From contig JABAQU010000021.1 in assembly GCA_019187185.1 (NCBI GenBank), forward strand, positions 1 through 46,309: 46,309 bases of DNA. The letters run 5' to 3'. Origin of the DNA: Steroidobacteraceae bacterium (lineage in GTDB: Bacteria > Pseudomonadota > Gammaproteobacteria > Steroidobacterales > Steroidobacteraceae). Of the stretch, positions 25,972 to 33,962 are shown in pieces. Position 1 is the first letter of the stretch. Each line of letters starts with the position of its first letter. The notes beneath the pieces are model-generated. The model searched no databases. It saw only the letters and a program-made list of their open reading frames with translations, and was not told where the DNA came from. Made by a program: the position numbers and the translations under genes.

Positions 25972-26616
25972 TCAGGCGTAGCGGCGCGTCGTCGCGACGA
26001 GGCAGGGTGTCGAGCGGCACGCCGACTGCAGCTGGCGGCGCCGCAGCGCGATGCTCGTCGTGTACGACATGGCGACCGCGTCCGCAAGCAGTTGCCGCAG
26101 GCCGAGCGCCTGCCGATGCAGGTACTCCGCGAGTGCGAGCGACATGCAGGTATGGCCCGGGATCCAGCTGTCGTCGGCACCGTCGCGCAGCGCGCCGAGC
26201 AGCGCCGCCGCGAGCGCGAGGTCGAGCCCCAGCTGCTGCGCGTCCGCCTGCAACCACCCGGCTGCGACCTGGCCGTTTGCGGCGGAGGTCAGCATGAAGC
26301 CGTACTCCCGCTCGACGATGTCGCTCATGTGCGTGCCGAGTTCGCCGCTGACGCCCGGCTCTTCGCTGTAGTCGCGGGTCGGGAACAACACCTCGAGCGG
26401 TGCCCACGCCTGGATGGTGTCGCAGGTCCAGCGGCGCGCCGCGGCGCAGGGCGCCGGGTGGCCGAGCACGGCGGCGACCCTGCCGAGGGCCCGGTTGCGC
26501 AGCTTCGTCGTGGTCGGCTCGAATGTGCGGGCCCATCCGCAGCGGCCGTGATCGGCGAGCCAGTCGTCGAAGGTCTGCTCGGCCAGTCCGTAAGCGCTTG
26601 CTGCTGCGGAGTCCAT
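25972..26616 (-). CDS. Hypothetical protein, no recognised domain
   Basis: I do not recognise this 214-residue protein. It has no signal peptide and no clear membrane helix, though the middle is alanine- and leucine-rich (LDLALAAALLGALRDG). Six cysteines and many tryptophans are scattered, including CGWARTFEP and RRWTCDTIQAWAP. The ATG is supported by GGGAGG seven bases upstream. It converges with the flavin reductase gene across one base and lies 63 bases after the LytTR regulator gene, possibly on its transcript. Confidence 0.7.
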   Translation of the reverse strand: MDSAAASAYGLAEQTFDDWLADHGRCGWARTFEPTTTKLRNRALGRVAAVLGHPAPCAAARRWTCDTIQAWAPLEVLFPTRDYSEEPGVSGELGTHMSDIVEREYGFMLTSAANGQVAAGWLQADAQQLGLDLALAAALLGALRDGADDSWIPGHTCMSLALAEYLHRQALGLRQLLADAVAMSYTTSIALRRRQLQSACRSTPCLVATTRRYA

Positions 26617-26679
26617 TCCATCGCCTCCCGTACGTCGGCTGATCACACGCCGAACGGCGGGCGGGCGCGTTGATGCGCG

Positions 26680-27420
26680 TCACAGCCGGAAGCGGTCGCG
26701 CAGGTCGCCGGCCATGCGGCGGCTCACTGCGAGCCGGTCCGGCACGTTCTTCAGGCGCACGTAATACTGGCCATCAGGGTCGCGTTCGATGCGTTCGAGG
26801 TGCTGCACGCTGACGAGCGCGCTGCGATGGATGCGAACGAAGAGGTCCGCGAACTCGTCTTCCAGCAGCCGCAGCGAGTCCTCGATCAGGTCGTCGCCGC
26901 CACTGTGGCGTACTGTCGTGTACTTCTGGTCCGCCTGGAAGCAGCGGATTTCGCCGAGCGGAATCAAGTGGATACCGTCGCGGCGACGTACCGGCACATG
27001 GCTGCGGCGTGGCGCCGGCGCCGCAGTGGCGGCTTCGGCGTGCGCGAGCTGCGGGCGCGTCAGGCGGCGGCAGGCGGCGAGGGCCGCCTCGAGCTTGTCC
27101 TTGCGGATCGGCTTGACGAGATAGCCGGCGGCCTGCGCCTCGAACGCGTTGACCGCGTATTCGTCATAAGCTGTCGTGAATATGACAGCGGGCGGCTCGC
27201 TCATCGTCGCGATGCGCCGCGCCGCTTCGAGCCCGTCCACGTCCGGCATGCGCACATCGAGCAGCACCACGTCGGGCGAGAGGTCCATCGTCATCTCGAG
27301 CGCGTCGCGGCCCGTCGCGCCCTCGCCGACCAGCCGCACGTCCGCGATCTCCGCGAGCAGGCTCGCGAGGCGCGCGCGCGCGGGCGGTTCGTCGTCAACG
27401 ACGAGTATCTTCAGCTGCAT
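26680..27420 (-). CDS. LytTR-family response regulator (AlgR-like)
   Basis: A 246-residue regulator. The receiver domain starts ILVVDDEPPAR and carries Asp55 in LLDVRMPDVDG, with the switch lysine in GYLVKPIRKDK. The C-terminal half is a LytTR DNA-binding domain, with FQADQKYTTV and RIHRSALV. It overlaps the upstream kinase gene by 26 bases, so the two are a cotranscribed pair of the AlgZ/AlgR or LytS/LytR type. Alginate genes are absent, so the name AlgR is not used. Confidence 0.9.
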   Translation of the reverse strand: MQLKILVVDDEPPARARLASLLAEIADVRLVGEGATGRDALEMTMDLSPDVVLLDVRMPDVDGLEAARRIATMSEPPAVIFTTAYDEYAVNAFEAQAAGYLVKPIRKDKLEAALAACRRLTRPQLAHAEAATAAPAPRRSHVPVRRRDGIHLIPLGEIRCFQADQKYTTVRHSGGDDLIEDSLRLLEDEFADLFVRIHRSALVSVQHLERIERDPDGQYYVRLKNVPDRLAVSRRMAGDLRDRFRL

Positions 27421-28465
27421 GCGGAAATCTCAGCGTGACGATGTATTCGTCGTCGAAGCGACCGGCCTTGACGGCGGCGCGCGCGCCGTACATCAGCACG
27501 AGCCGCTCGCGGATATTCGCGAGCGCAACGCGATTGCCGTCGTGGGCCGTCGCAGCCGCGGGCAGCGGATTGCGCACGACGATCGTGACGAGCCCGTTCG
27601 CGAACTCGCCGGTCACCGTGACGGTGCCGCCGCCGGCGCGCGGCTCGATGCCGTGGTAGATCGCGTTTTCGAGGAGCGGCTGGATCATCAGGCTCGGCAC
27701 GATCGCGCGCGGCGGCACGCCGTCGACGCGCCAGGCGATCTGCAGCCGCTCGCCGAGGCGCAGCAGCTCGATGCGCTCGTAGGTCTTCGCGATCTCGATC
27801 TCCTCCTCGAGCGTGATCTGCTCGCGCTTCTCGGCAAGGCTCGCCCGGAAGAGGTCGGCGAGGTCCTGTACCGCTTCCTCGGCGCGCGCCGGGTTCGAGC
27901 GTGTGAGCGCGGCGATCGTGTTCATGCTGTTGAACAGGAAGTGCGGCCGGATGCGCGCCTGCAGCGCGTGCACACGGGCACGCGACTGCATCTCGATGTT
28001 GCGCCGCCATTCGTGCGTCACGTACATGTAACGCAGCATGAGCGCGGACACGATGAACGCGATCGCGACGTTCCGGGCGATGAACGTCACGTGCTCGCGC
28101 GGGAACAGCGTGCCGATGTCGCCGGCGGCGAACAGCGCACTCGCGCCGACCCGGAAGGCGATTTCCGACACGATGGCGACGATCGCGCAGACGAGTCCCA
28201 GCACGGCCGCCGCGCCGGCCGTGACCGGCAGCGCCTCGAGCCGCCGGCGGGCGAGGCACAGCGCCGCCTGGCTCGCGAGCCCGATCCAGATGAGAAACAG
28301 CGAAGTGCGCGCGAGATCGGTCCAGAAGGCCACGGCCGACGAATCGCGCGCCAGCGTGACGACGAGCGCCGTCAGTTCGACGATCAGCACCGTGGCGAGC
28401 GCCATGCGCGCCGCGCAGAAGTCGGGCAGGTAGTCCGAACGCCGTGGTGGGGCCGATTCGTTCAT
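27395..28465 (-). CDS. LytS/AlgZ-type sensor histidine kinase
   Basis: A 356-residue membrane kinase. The N-terminal half holds about four hydrophobic helices with little periplasmic sequence. The His_kinase domain reads ALQARIRPHFLFNSMNTI with phospho-accepting His175, followed by an HATPase region with PLLENAIYHGIEP. This is the family that signals to LytTR regulators, and the LytTR gene follows with a 26-base overlap. Its start overlaps the stop of the dehydrogenase gene. Confidence 0.9.
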   Translation of the reverse strand: MNESAPPRRSDYLPDFCAARMALATVLIVELTALVVTLARDSSAVAFWTDLARTSLFLIWIGLASQAALCLARRRLEALPVTAGAAAVLGLVCAIVAIVSEIAFRVGASALFAAGDIGTLFPREHVTFIARNVAIAFIVSALMLRYMYVTHEWRRNIEMQSRARVHALQARIRPHFLFNSMNTIAALTRSNPARAEEAVQDLADLFRASLAEKREQITLEEEIEIAKTYERIELLRLGERLQIAWRVDGVPPRAIVPSLMIQPLLENAIYHGIEPRAGGGTVTVTGEFANGLVTIVVRNPLPAAATAHDGNRVALANIRERLVLMYGARAAVKAGRFDDEYIVTLRFPHAAEDTRR

Positions 28466-29331
28466 GGCCCCGGAAACAGCGCCGCCTTCAGGCGGTAATC
28501 CGCGGAGATGTCCTCGTCGCCGTAACCCTGCTCGATCAGCTGCGCGTACTCGTCGAGCATGCTCTCGACCACGGGCAGCGTCGCGCCCATTTCCGCCGCC
28601 ATCGCGCGGCAGATGCCGAGGTCCTTCGCGTGCAGCCGTACGCGAAAGCCGGCCGGGAAGCTGCCACGGATCATGTTCGGTGCGCGATTGACGAAGTACC
28701 AGCTCGAGCCGGCACCTTTGCCGAGCGTCTCGACGAGCGGCTCGAGCGGCAGCTGCTGCGCGCGCGCAAACGCCATCGCCTCGGCGACGGCGCGGATGAT
28801 GCCTGCGCACATGATCTGGTTCGTCGCCTTGGCGGCCTGCCCGGCGCCGCTCGGGCCGAAGTGCGTGACCGCGCGGCCCATCGCGGCGAGCAGGGGTCGT
28901 GCGCGCTCGAACGCCGCGGCGTCGCCGCCGCACATGACCGCGAGCGTCGCATCGCGCGCGCCCTCGACGCCGCCGCTCACCGGACAGTCGAGGAAGGACG
29001 CACCGCGTTCGGCGAGCCGGGCTGCCGCGCTGCGCGCGGTCGCGGCGCCCACGGTCGAACAGTCGATCACGAGTGCGCCGGCGCGAACGGCCGGGGCGAT
29101 CTGCGCGACGACCTCGAGCACATCATCGTCGGCGGACACACAAAGGACGACGGCGTCGACCCCGGCGGCGAGTGCAGCGGGCGAGGGGGCGGCGGGCACG
29201 CCGGTCTCGCGGGCAAAGTCCCTGGCGGTTGCCGCCGTCCGGTTCCAGACCGTGGCGAGCATTCCTGCCTTGTGGAGGTTTCGCGCCATGTGGGCGCCCA
29301 TCGCCCCGAGACCGATGAATCCTGCACGCAT
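28462..29331 (-). CDS. NAD(P)-dependent beta-hydroxyacid dehydrogenase (3-hydroxyisobutyrate dehydrogenase family)
   Basis: A 289-residue dehydrogenase. GFIGLGAMGAHMARNL binds the dinucleotide, DCPVSGGVEGA is the substrate loop, and the catalytic lysine is in GQAAKATNQIM. This family oxidises 3-hydroxyisobutyrate, tartronate semialdehyde or related acids; the exact substrate cannot be read from the sequence. It starts the three-gene unit with the LytS-type kinase and LytTR regulator (ATGA overlap), an unusual partner for a signalling pair. Confidence 0.88.
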   Translation of the reverse strand: MRAGFIGLGAMGAHMARNLHKAGMLATVWNRTAATARDFARETGVPAAPSPAALAAGVDAVVLCVSADDDVLEVVAQIAPAVRAGALVIDCSTVGAATARSAAARLAERGASFLDCPVSGGVEGARDATLAVMCGGDAAAFERARPLLAAMGRAVTHFGPSGAGQAAKATNQIMCAGIIRAVAEAMAFARAQQLPLEPLVETLGKGAGSSWYFVNRAPNMIRGSFPAGFRVRLHAKDLGICRAMAAEMGATLPVVESMLDEYAQLIEQGYGDEDISADYRLKAALFPGP

Positions 29332-29398
29332 GTGGGCCCGCTCCGACTCAGGTGCGGCCGGCAGGCCGCGGAGCGCAACTGTAGCAGGCGGGGTGGTG

Positions 29399-29863
29399 TC
29401 AGCGCGTCGTCGCGGGATTGCCGCAGGCACTGTCCATGGCGGCGCGATTGGCGATGCGCACCTTGTCGACCTCGGCGTCGGTGAGGTACTCGCGCTCGCC
29501 GTTGTCGAGCGTGCGGAAAATGCGGCGCGCCTGCAGCGATTTCTCGTAGCGGGCCTTCGCGTCGGCGCAATCCTTCTCGCGCTTGGCGGCGAGATCCTTC
29601 GCGACCGCGCGCTCGGCGTCGCGGGTCGCGCGGGCATCCTCGGGCACGCCCGGCGACGGTACGCTCGCCGCAGCCGCCACGCGCGGCGGCGCGCTCGCGG
29701 TGCCCGGCGGACGCGGCGTCGTCGTGCGGATCAGTTCCGCGCCTTCGACCGGCCGGTCGCTGTAATGCTCTTCGCCCGTCGCATCGACCCAGCGGTAGAC
29801 ATCCGCGTGCGCGGCGAGCGACACGGTGGCGAAGGCCAGGGAAATGATGATCGTGAAGCGCAT
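29399..29863 (-). CDS. DUF4124 domain-containing exported protein
   Basis: A 154-residue secreted protein. A signal peptide covers about residues 1-20 (FTIIISLAFATVSLAAHA), followed by the DUF4124 core DVYRWVDATGEEHYSDRP, a proline/alanine linker and a basic, charged C-terminal part with two cysteines. DUF4124 proteins are widespread periplasmic proteins of unknown function. GGAGGAG precedes the ATG. Confidence 0.85.
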   Translation of the reverse strand: MRFTIIISLAFATVSLAAHADVYRWVDATGEEHYSDRPVEGAELIRTTTPRPPGTASAPPRVAAAASVPSPGVPEDARATRDAERAVAKDLAAKREKDCADAKARYEKSLQARRIFRTLDNGEREYLTDAEVDKVRIANRAAMDSACGNPATTR

Positions 29864-29936
29864 GGCTCAGCTCCTCCGCCTAGAGTATCCCCAAACGGGG
29901 GCGGACGGAATTTGAACCGGATCACAGTTGGCGTGC

Positions 29937-30016
29937 GGCGTGGTGCCGGGTTTTCGGTTATTCGGTTATTGCGGTTCCGGGCAATAACCGAATAACCGAA
30001 AACCCGGCACCACGCC
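29937..30016. repeat. Perfect 36-base inverted repeat
   Basis: The arms 29937-29972 and 29981-30016 are exact reverse complements with an eight-base spacer. Each arm contains CGGTTATT in tandem and is more AT-rich than its surroundings. It lies ten bases past the amtB stop and before the DUF4124 promoter. It may act as a transcript end or be a REP-like mobile palindrome. It lacks a T tract, so it is not a classical terminator. Confidence 0.85.
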
Positions 30017-30025
30017 CTGACGCCC

Positions 30026-31420
30026 TCAGTTCTGGTACGCCCGCTCGCCGTGGCAGGCGGTATCGAGCCCCTCGCGCTCCTGCTCTTCGGTCACGCGCAG
30101 ACCCACCGCGAAGTCGGCAATCTTGTAGGCGATGAACGCCACGATCGCGCTCCAGGTGACCGTGATCGCGACGCCGAGCGTCTGCACCCACACCTGGTGG
30201 CCCATGTGGTAGTCGTCGACACCGGTGCCGCCGAAGGTCGGCGAGACGAGTACGCCCGTCAGAATCGCGCCGATGATGCCGCCGACGGCGTGCACGCCGA
30301 ACACGTCGAGCGAATCGTCGTAGCCGGCCCAGGCCTTCAGCTTCGCGCACGCCCAGAGGCATGCGAGGCCCGCGATGAGTCCGAGCACGAGCGCCCCGCC
30401 GACGCCGAGGAAGCCGCACGAGGGTGTGATCGCCACGAGCCCGGCGACGGCGCCGGAGGCGGCGCCGAGCATGGTCGGCTGTCCGCGGAAGATCCACTCG
30501 CCCGCGGTCCACGCGACGACCGCCGCCGCGGTCGCGACGAACGTGTTGATGAACACGAGTCCCGTGAACGCGTTCGCCTCGAGGTTCGAGCCGACATTGA
30601 AGCCGAACCAGCCAACCCACAGCAGCGACGCGCCGATCATCACCATCGGCAGGTTGTGCGGCGGCATGGCCGTCGTGCCGAAGCCGATGCGCCTGCCGAC
30701 GACCAGGGCGCCGACGAGGCCCGCGATGCCGGCGTTGATGTGCACGACCGTGCCGCCCGCGAAATCGAGCGCGCCCTGCTTGAACAGGAAGCCCTCGCCG
30801 TACCAGACCATGCGCGCGATCGGCAGGTAGCAGAAGGTGAACCAGATGACCATGAAGATCATGACGGCCTGGAACTTCACGCGCTCGGCGAACGAGCCGA
30901 CGATCAGGCTCGCGGTGATCGCCGCGAACGTCGCCTGGAAGGCGACGAACACGAGTTCCGGGATCACGACGCCGTCGGTGAAGGTCGCGACGGTCGACTC
31001 GGGTGTGATGCCGGCGAGCAGCACGTGGCCGAAGCCGCCGATCCACTGGCCCGTGCCGGTGAACGCAAGGCTGTAGCCGTACACCGCCCACAGCACGACG
31101 AGCAGCGAGAACGTGACGAACACCTGCATCAGCACCGAAAGCATGTTTTTCGCACGCACCATGCCGCCGTAGAAGAGCGCGAGGCCGGGCGCCGCCATCA
31201 GGATCACGAGCAGTGTCGAGACGAGCATCCAGGTGGTGTCGGCCTTGTCGGGAACCGGCACGGCGGGCGCGTCCTGTGCGAGGGCCAGGTGCGGCACCGA
31301 CGCAAGCAAGCCGACGGCGAGCATCGACCAGTGGACGGCCGACCGGCTCGCCGTGGTGCGGGACGACGGAGCGCCCCCGGCCATTCGCTGTTCCCCACTC
31401 GTCATTCGCTGCATCGCCAT
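30026..31420 (-). CDS. amtB: Ammonium transporter AmtB
   Basis: An inner-membrane channel for ammonium of the Amt/Mep/Rh family, 464 residues with a cleavable-looking signal segment (LAVGLLASVPHLALA) and about eleven helices. The twin pore histidines appear in VVHINAGIAGL and VFGVHAVGGIIGA. The cytoplasmic C-terminus (EEQEREGLDTACHGERAY) is the region that normally contacts the PII protein GlnK. No glnK gene is next to it, which is unusual. Upstream lie a good sigma-54 promoter and a probable NtrC site, so it is expected to respond to nitrogen limitation. Confidence 0.95.
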   Translation of the reverse strand: MAMQRMTSGEQRMAGGAPSSRTTASRSAVHWSMLAVGLLASVPHLALAQDAPAVPVPDKADTTWMLVSTLLVILMAAPGLALFYGGMVRAKNMLSVLMQVFVTFSLLVVLWAVYGYSLAFTGTGQWIGGFGHVLLAGITPESTVATFTDGVVIPELVFVAFQATFAAITASLIVGSFAERVKFQAVMIFMVIWFTFCYLPIARMVWYGEGFLFKQGALDFAGGTVVHINAGIAGLVGALVVGRRIGFGTTAMPPHNLPMVMIGASLLWVGWFGFNVGSNLEANAFTGLVFINTFVATAAAVVAWTAGEWIFRGQPTMLGAASGAVAGLVAITPSCGFLGVGGALVLGLIAGLACLWACAKLKAWAGYDDSLDVFGVHAVGGIIGAILTGVLVSPTFGGTGVDDYHMGHQVWVQTLGVAITVTWSAIVAFIAYKIADFAVGLRVTEEQEREGLDTACHGERAYQN

Positions 31421-31497
31421 TTCGGTCCCTTTCCACCGGATTTCCGCCGCGACTCACCGGGTGCGCGCGCGTATCCTTGCCCTGTGCGCAGGTGGAG

Positions 31498-31513
31498 TGC
31501 AGCTTTCATGCCA
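31498..31513 (-). promoter_or_regulatory. Sigma-54 (RpoN) promoter of amtB
   Basis: Read on the minus strand, TGGCATGAAAGCTGCA has the GG and GC dinucleotides ten bases apart, as in the -24/-12 consensus TGGCAC-N5-TTGC. Transcription would start near 31488, giving a leader of about 68 bases to the amtB ATG. Confidence 0.75.
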
Positions 31514-31564
31514 GCACCGGCCGGCGCGAGAATGCGGCTTGGGTGCGCCGGGCGGCACAGGCGC

Positions 31565-31581
31565 TGCACCGTTTTGGCGCC
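31565..31581. promoter_or_regulatory. Probable NtrC-binding site
   Basis: TGCACCGTTTTGGCGCC fits the NtrC dyad TGCACC-N5-GGTGCA with few mismatches. It is centred about 85 bases upstream of the predicted amtB start point, a usable enhancer position. Confidence 0.5.
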
Positions 31582-31614
31582 GGCCCGGATTTCTATGCGT
31601 CAACAGAGGGCAAG

Positions 31615-31869
31615 ATGGACCGTATTTCGTTCGACGAACTGGTGAAGCGCCTGCTCGAATCGCTGCCTGCCGGTGTGCGCACGCTGCAGCGCGATCTCGA
31701 TACCAACTTCCGCGCCGCGCTGCGTGCGAACCTCGCGCGTCTCGATCTCGTCACGCGCGACGAATTCGACGCGCAGGCACGCGTGCTCGAGCGCACGCGT
31801 GCGAAGCTCGAGGCCCTCGAGGCGCAGGTCGCGGCACTCGAAGGCCGCGCGAATGGCGCGGGCGACTGA
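31615..31869 (+). CDS. ubiK: Ubiquinone biosynthesis accessory factor UbiK
   Basis: An 84-residue helical protein of the YqiC/BMFP family. The first half begins MDRISFDELVKRLLESLPAG, the middle is NFRAALRANLARLDLVTRDEFDAQ, and the C-terminus is a coiled coil (LERTRAKLEALEAQVAALEGR). UbiK binds UbiJ and speeds aerobic ubiquinone synthesis. UbiJ is also in this window. It overlaps comM by 17 bases. Its promoter shares the gap with amtB. Confidence 0.9.
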   Translation: MDRISFDELVKRLLESLPAGVRTLQRDLDTNFRAALRANLARLDLVTRDEFDAQARVLERTRAKLEALEAQVAALEGRANGAGD

Positions 31870-33427
31870 CACGACCTGCATTGCGCGCGTCGCGAGTCGC
31901 GCGCAGGTCGGCCTCGCGGCCCCGCTCGTGCAGGTCGAGGTACACCTCGGCCCGGGGTTGCCGGGATTCACGATCGTCGGCTTGCCCGCCGCCGCCGTGC
32001 GCGAAAGCCGTGAGCGTGTGCGCGCGGCACTCGCCTGCTGCGGCTATGAGCTGCCGGCGGGCCGCATCACCGTCAACCTCGCGCCAGCGGACCTGCCGAA
32101 GGAGGGCGGGCGATACGATCTGCCGATCGCTATCGGCATCCTCGTCGCCTCGGGGCAGCTGCGTGTCGCGCGGGAACTCGTCAACTGCGAGCTCTACGGC
32201 GAGCTCGGCCTCGGCGGCGAACTGCGCGCCGTCTGCGGGCTCCTGCCCGCGGCAGCCCAGGCCGCGGCGGCGCGCCACGACCTCGTGGTCCCGGCGGTCA
32301 ACAGCTGGGAAGTGGCCATGGCCGCTCCTGCGGTCGCAGGCGCAGCGCATCTGCGCGAAGTCTGTGCCTGGCTCGCGGGCGAACGGGTGAGCGAAGCGCG
32401 GCAGGGACCGCCACCGGATGCCGTCGCGCCCCCGGCGCAAGAGGTGGATCTGCGTGAAGTACGCGGCCAGGCCGCTGCCAAGCGGGCGCTCACGATCGCG
32501 GCGGCGGGCGCGCACAGCCTGCTCCTGTGCGGCCCGCCCGGCAGCGGCAAGACCATGCTCGCGCAGCGCCTGCCAGGGCTCCTGCCGCCGCTCGCGCCCG
32601 CCGAGGCGCTCGAAGTGGCGACCATCGCATCGGTCGGCGGGCGCCGGGTCGATCGGGCGAGCTGGGGTCGGCGCCCGTTTCGCTGTCCGCACCACACGGC
32701 ATCGGCCCACTCGATCGTGGGCGGAGGCCCCCGGGCGCGGCCTGGCGAAGTCACGCTTGCGCACCTCGGCGTGCTGTTCCTCGACGAGTTGCCCGAGTTC
32801 GACCGGCGCGTGCTCGAGTCGCTGCGCGAGCCGCTCGAGAACGGCTGCATTGCGATCACGCGCGCCGCGGTCGAAGTGCAGTACCCGGCACGCTTCCACT
32901 TCGTCGCCGCGATGAACCCGTGCCCGTGCGGCTATCTCGGCGACGAATCCGGCCGCTGCCGCTGCCGGCCAGGGGATCTCGCGAAATATCGGGCGCGCCT
33001 CTCGGGCCCGCTGCTCGACCGGCTGGACCTGCGCATCGTGGTGCCGCGTGTCGCCGGATCCGTGTGCGATTCCGCGCACGAGGGCCCGGCCAGCGCGGCA
33101 CTGGCGCGGGAAGTGGCGGCCGCACGTGATCGGCAGGTGGCGCGCGCCGGTTGCCTCAATGCGCATCTCGGCGCACGTGAGCTCGCCGTGCACTGCGTGC
33201 TGTCAGCGCCCTGCCAGAAATTGATGCAAGCGAGCCGGCGGCGCCTCGCGCTCTCGGCCCGCAGCCAGCACCGCATCGTGCGGGTGGCGCGGACGATCGC
33301 GGACCTCGGGGGCTGCGCGCGGATTGCGCCGGAGCACCTCGCCGAGGCGATTCAGCTGCGGCGCGGGTGGGAAGCGGTGGACGGGTTCAGCGGGAATGCT
33401 GAACCATGTAATCCACGCCCTGCTTGA
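31853..33427 (+). CDS. comM: ComM/YifB-type AAA+ ATPase (Mg chelatase-like)
   Basis: A 524-residue helicase-like ATPase that aids branch migration during natural transformation in competent relatives. The N-terminal LonB-like domain (GLPGFTIVGLPAAAVRESRERV) precedes Walker A GPPGSGKTM and Walker B LFLDELPEF. A zinc-type cysteine set, NPCPCGYLGDESGRCRC, and the C-terminal Mg_chelatase_C region follow. It is full length. It converges on the cytochrome c5 gene with a 41-base overlap at the 3' ends. Whether the organism is competent is unknown. Confidence 0.94.
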   Translation: MARATDTTCIARVASRAQVGLAAPLVQVEVHLGPGLPGFTIVGLPAAAVRESRERVRAALACCGYELPAGRITVNLAPADLPKEGGRYDLPIAIGILVASGQLRVARELVNCELYGELGLGGELRAVCGLLPAAAQAAAARHDLVVPAVNSWEVAMAAPAVAGAAHLREVCAWLAGERVSEARQGPPPDAVAPPAQEVDLREVRGQAAAKRALTIAAAGAHSLLLCGPPGSGKTMLAQRLPGLLPPLAPAEALEVATIASVGGRRVDRASWGRRPFRCPHHTASAHSIVGGGPRARPGEVTLAHLGVLFLDELPEFDRRVLESLREPLENGCIAITRAAVEVQYPARFHFVAAMNPCPCGYLGDESGRCRCRPGDLAKYRARLSGPLLDRLDLRIVVPRVAGSVCDSAHEGPASAALAREVAAARDRQVARAGCLNAHLGARELAVHCVLSAPCQKLMQASRRRLALSARSQHRIVRVARTIADLGGCARIAPEHLAEAIQLRRGWEAVDGFSGNAEPCNPRPA

Positions 33428-33902
33428 TCAGGTCGTCGGGCAGGTCCATGCGGCCGCCCTTGGCCGGCATCACGCCGTGCGTTCCGGTGAAACCCTCGAT
33501 CGCGTGCTTGTAGAGCGTCGCGTCGCCCTGTGCGATGCGCGGACCCCACGCGGCCTTGTCACCCATCTTCGGCGCACCGCCGATACCCGCGCCGTGGCAG
33601 GTATGGCACGCGGCGTCGTACAGGGCCGCGCCATCGGCGGGAACCGGCAACCCCGGGGCGGCGCTCGCGGCCGGCGCGGCGATTGTGAGCGCGGAATTGT
33701 CGGCACCGGCTACCGCGATGCGCACCGGCGGCGCGACTCGCGCCTCGACGGCCTTCACGTAGAGGTCTTCCTGCTGCACGTCCTTGCGCTGGGTCGAATT
33801 GCCGACCGCCCGCGCGACCCCGAAGATCACGATCGCGATCGCGATCAGGATGCCGAGGACGAGGCCGAACACATTGATGAAATGCGAGTCTTGTTTGCTC
33901 AC
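33387..33902 (-). CDS. Membrane-anchored cytochrome c5 family protein
   Basis: A 171-residue c-type cytochrome. An uncleaved N-terminal helix (NVFGLVLGILIAIAIVIFG) anchors it in the inner membrane, and the periplasmic domain binds one haem through CHTCH with a methionine ligand in GVMPAKGG. The GTG start matches the usual SKQD opening of the family. It could carry electrons to the nitric oxide reductase or an oxidase. It lies after the alpha/beta hydrolase gene by 60 bases and overlaps comM tail to tail. Confidence 0.9.
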   Translation of the reverse strand: MSKQDSHFINVFGLVLGILIAIAIVIFGVARAVGNSTQRKDVQQEDLYVKAVEARVAPPVRIAVAGADNSALTIAAPAASAAPGLPVPADGAALYDAACHTCHGAGIGGAPKMGDKAAWGPRIAQGDATLYKHAIEGFTGTHGVMPAKGGRMDLPDDLIKQGVDYMVQHSR

Positions 33903-33962
33903 GATCTCGATCCGGGAGTCAGGGCCGGGAAGGGCGTCGCATTATATACGACCCGTGCGGGC

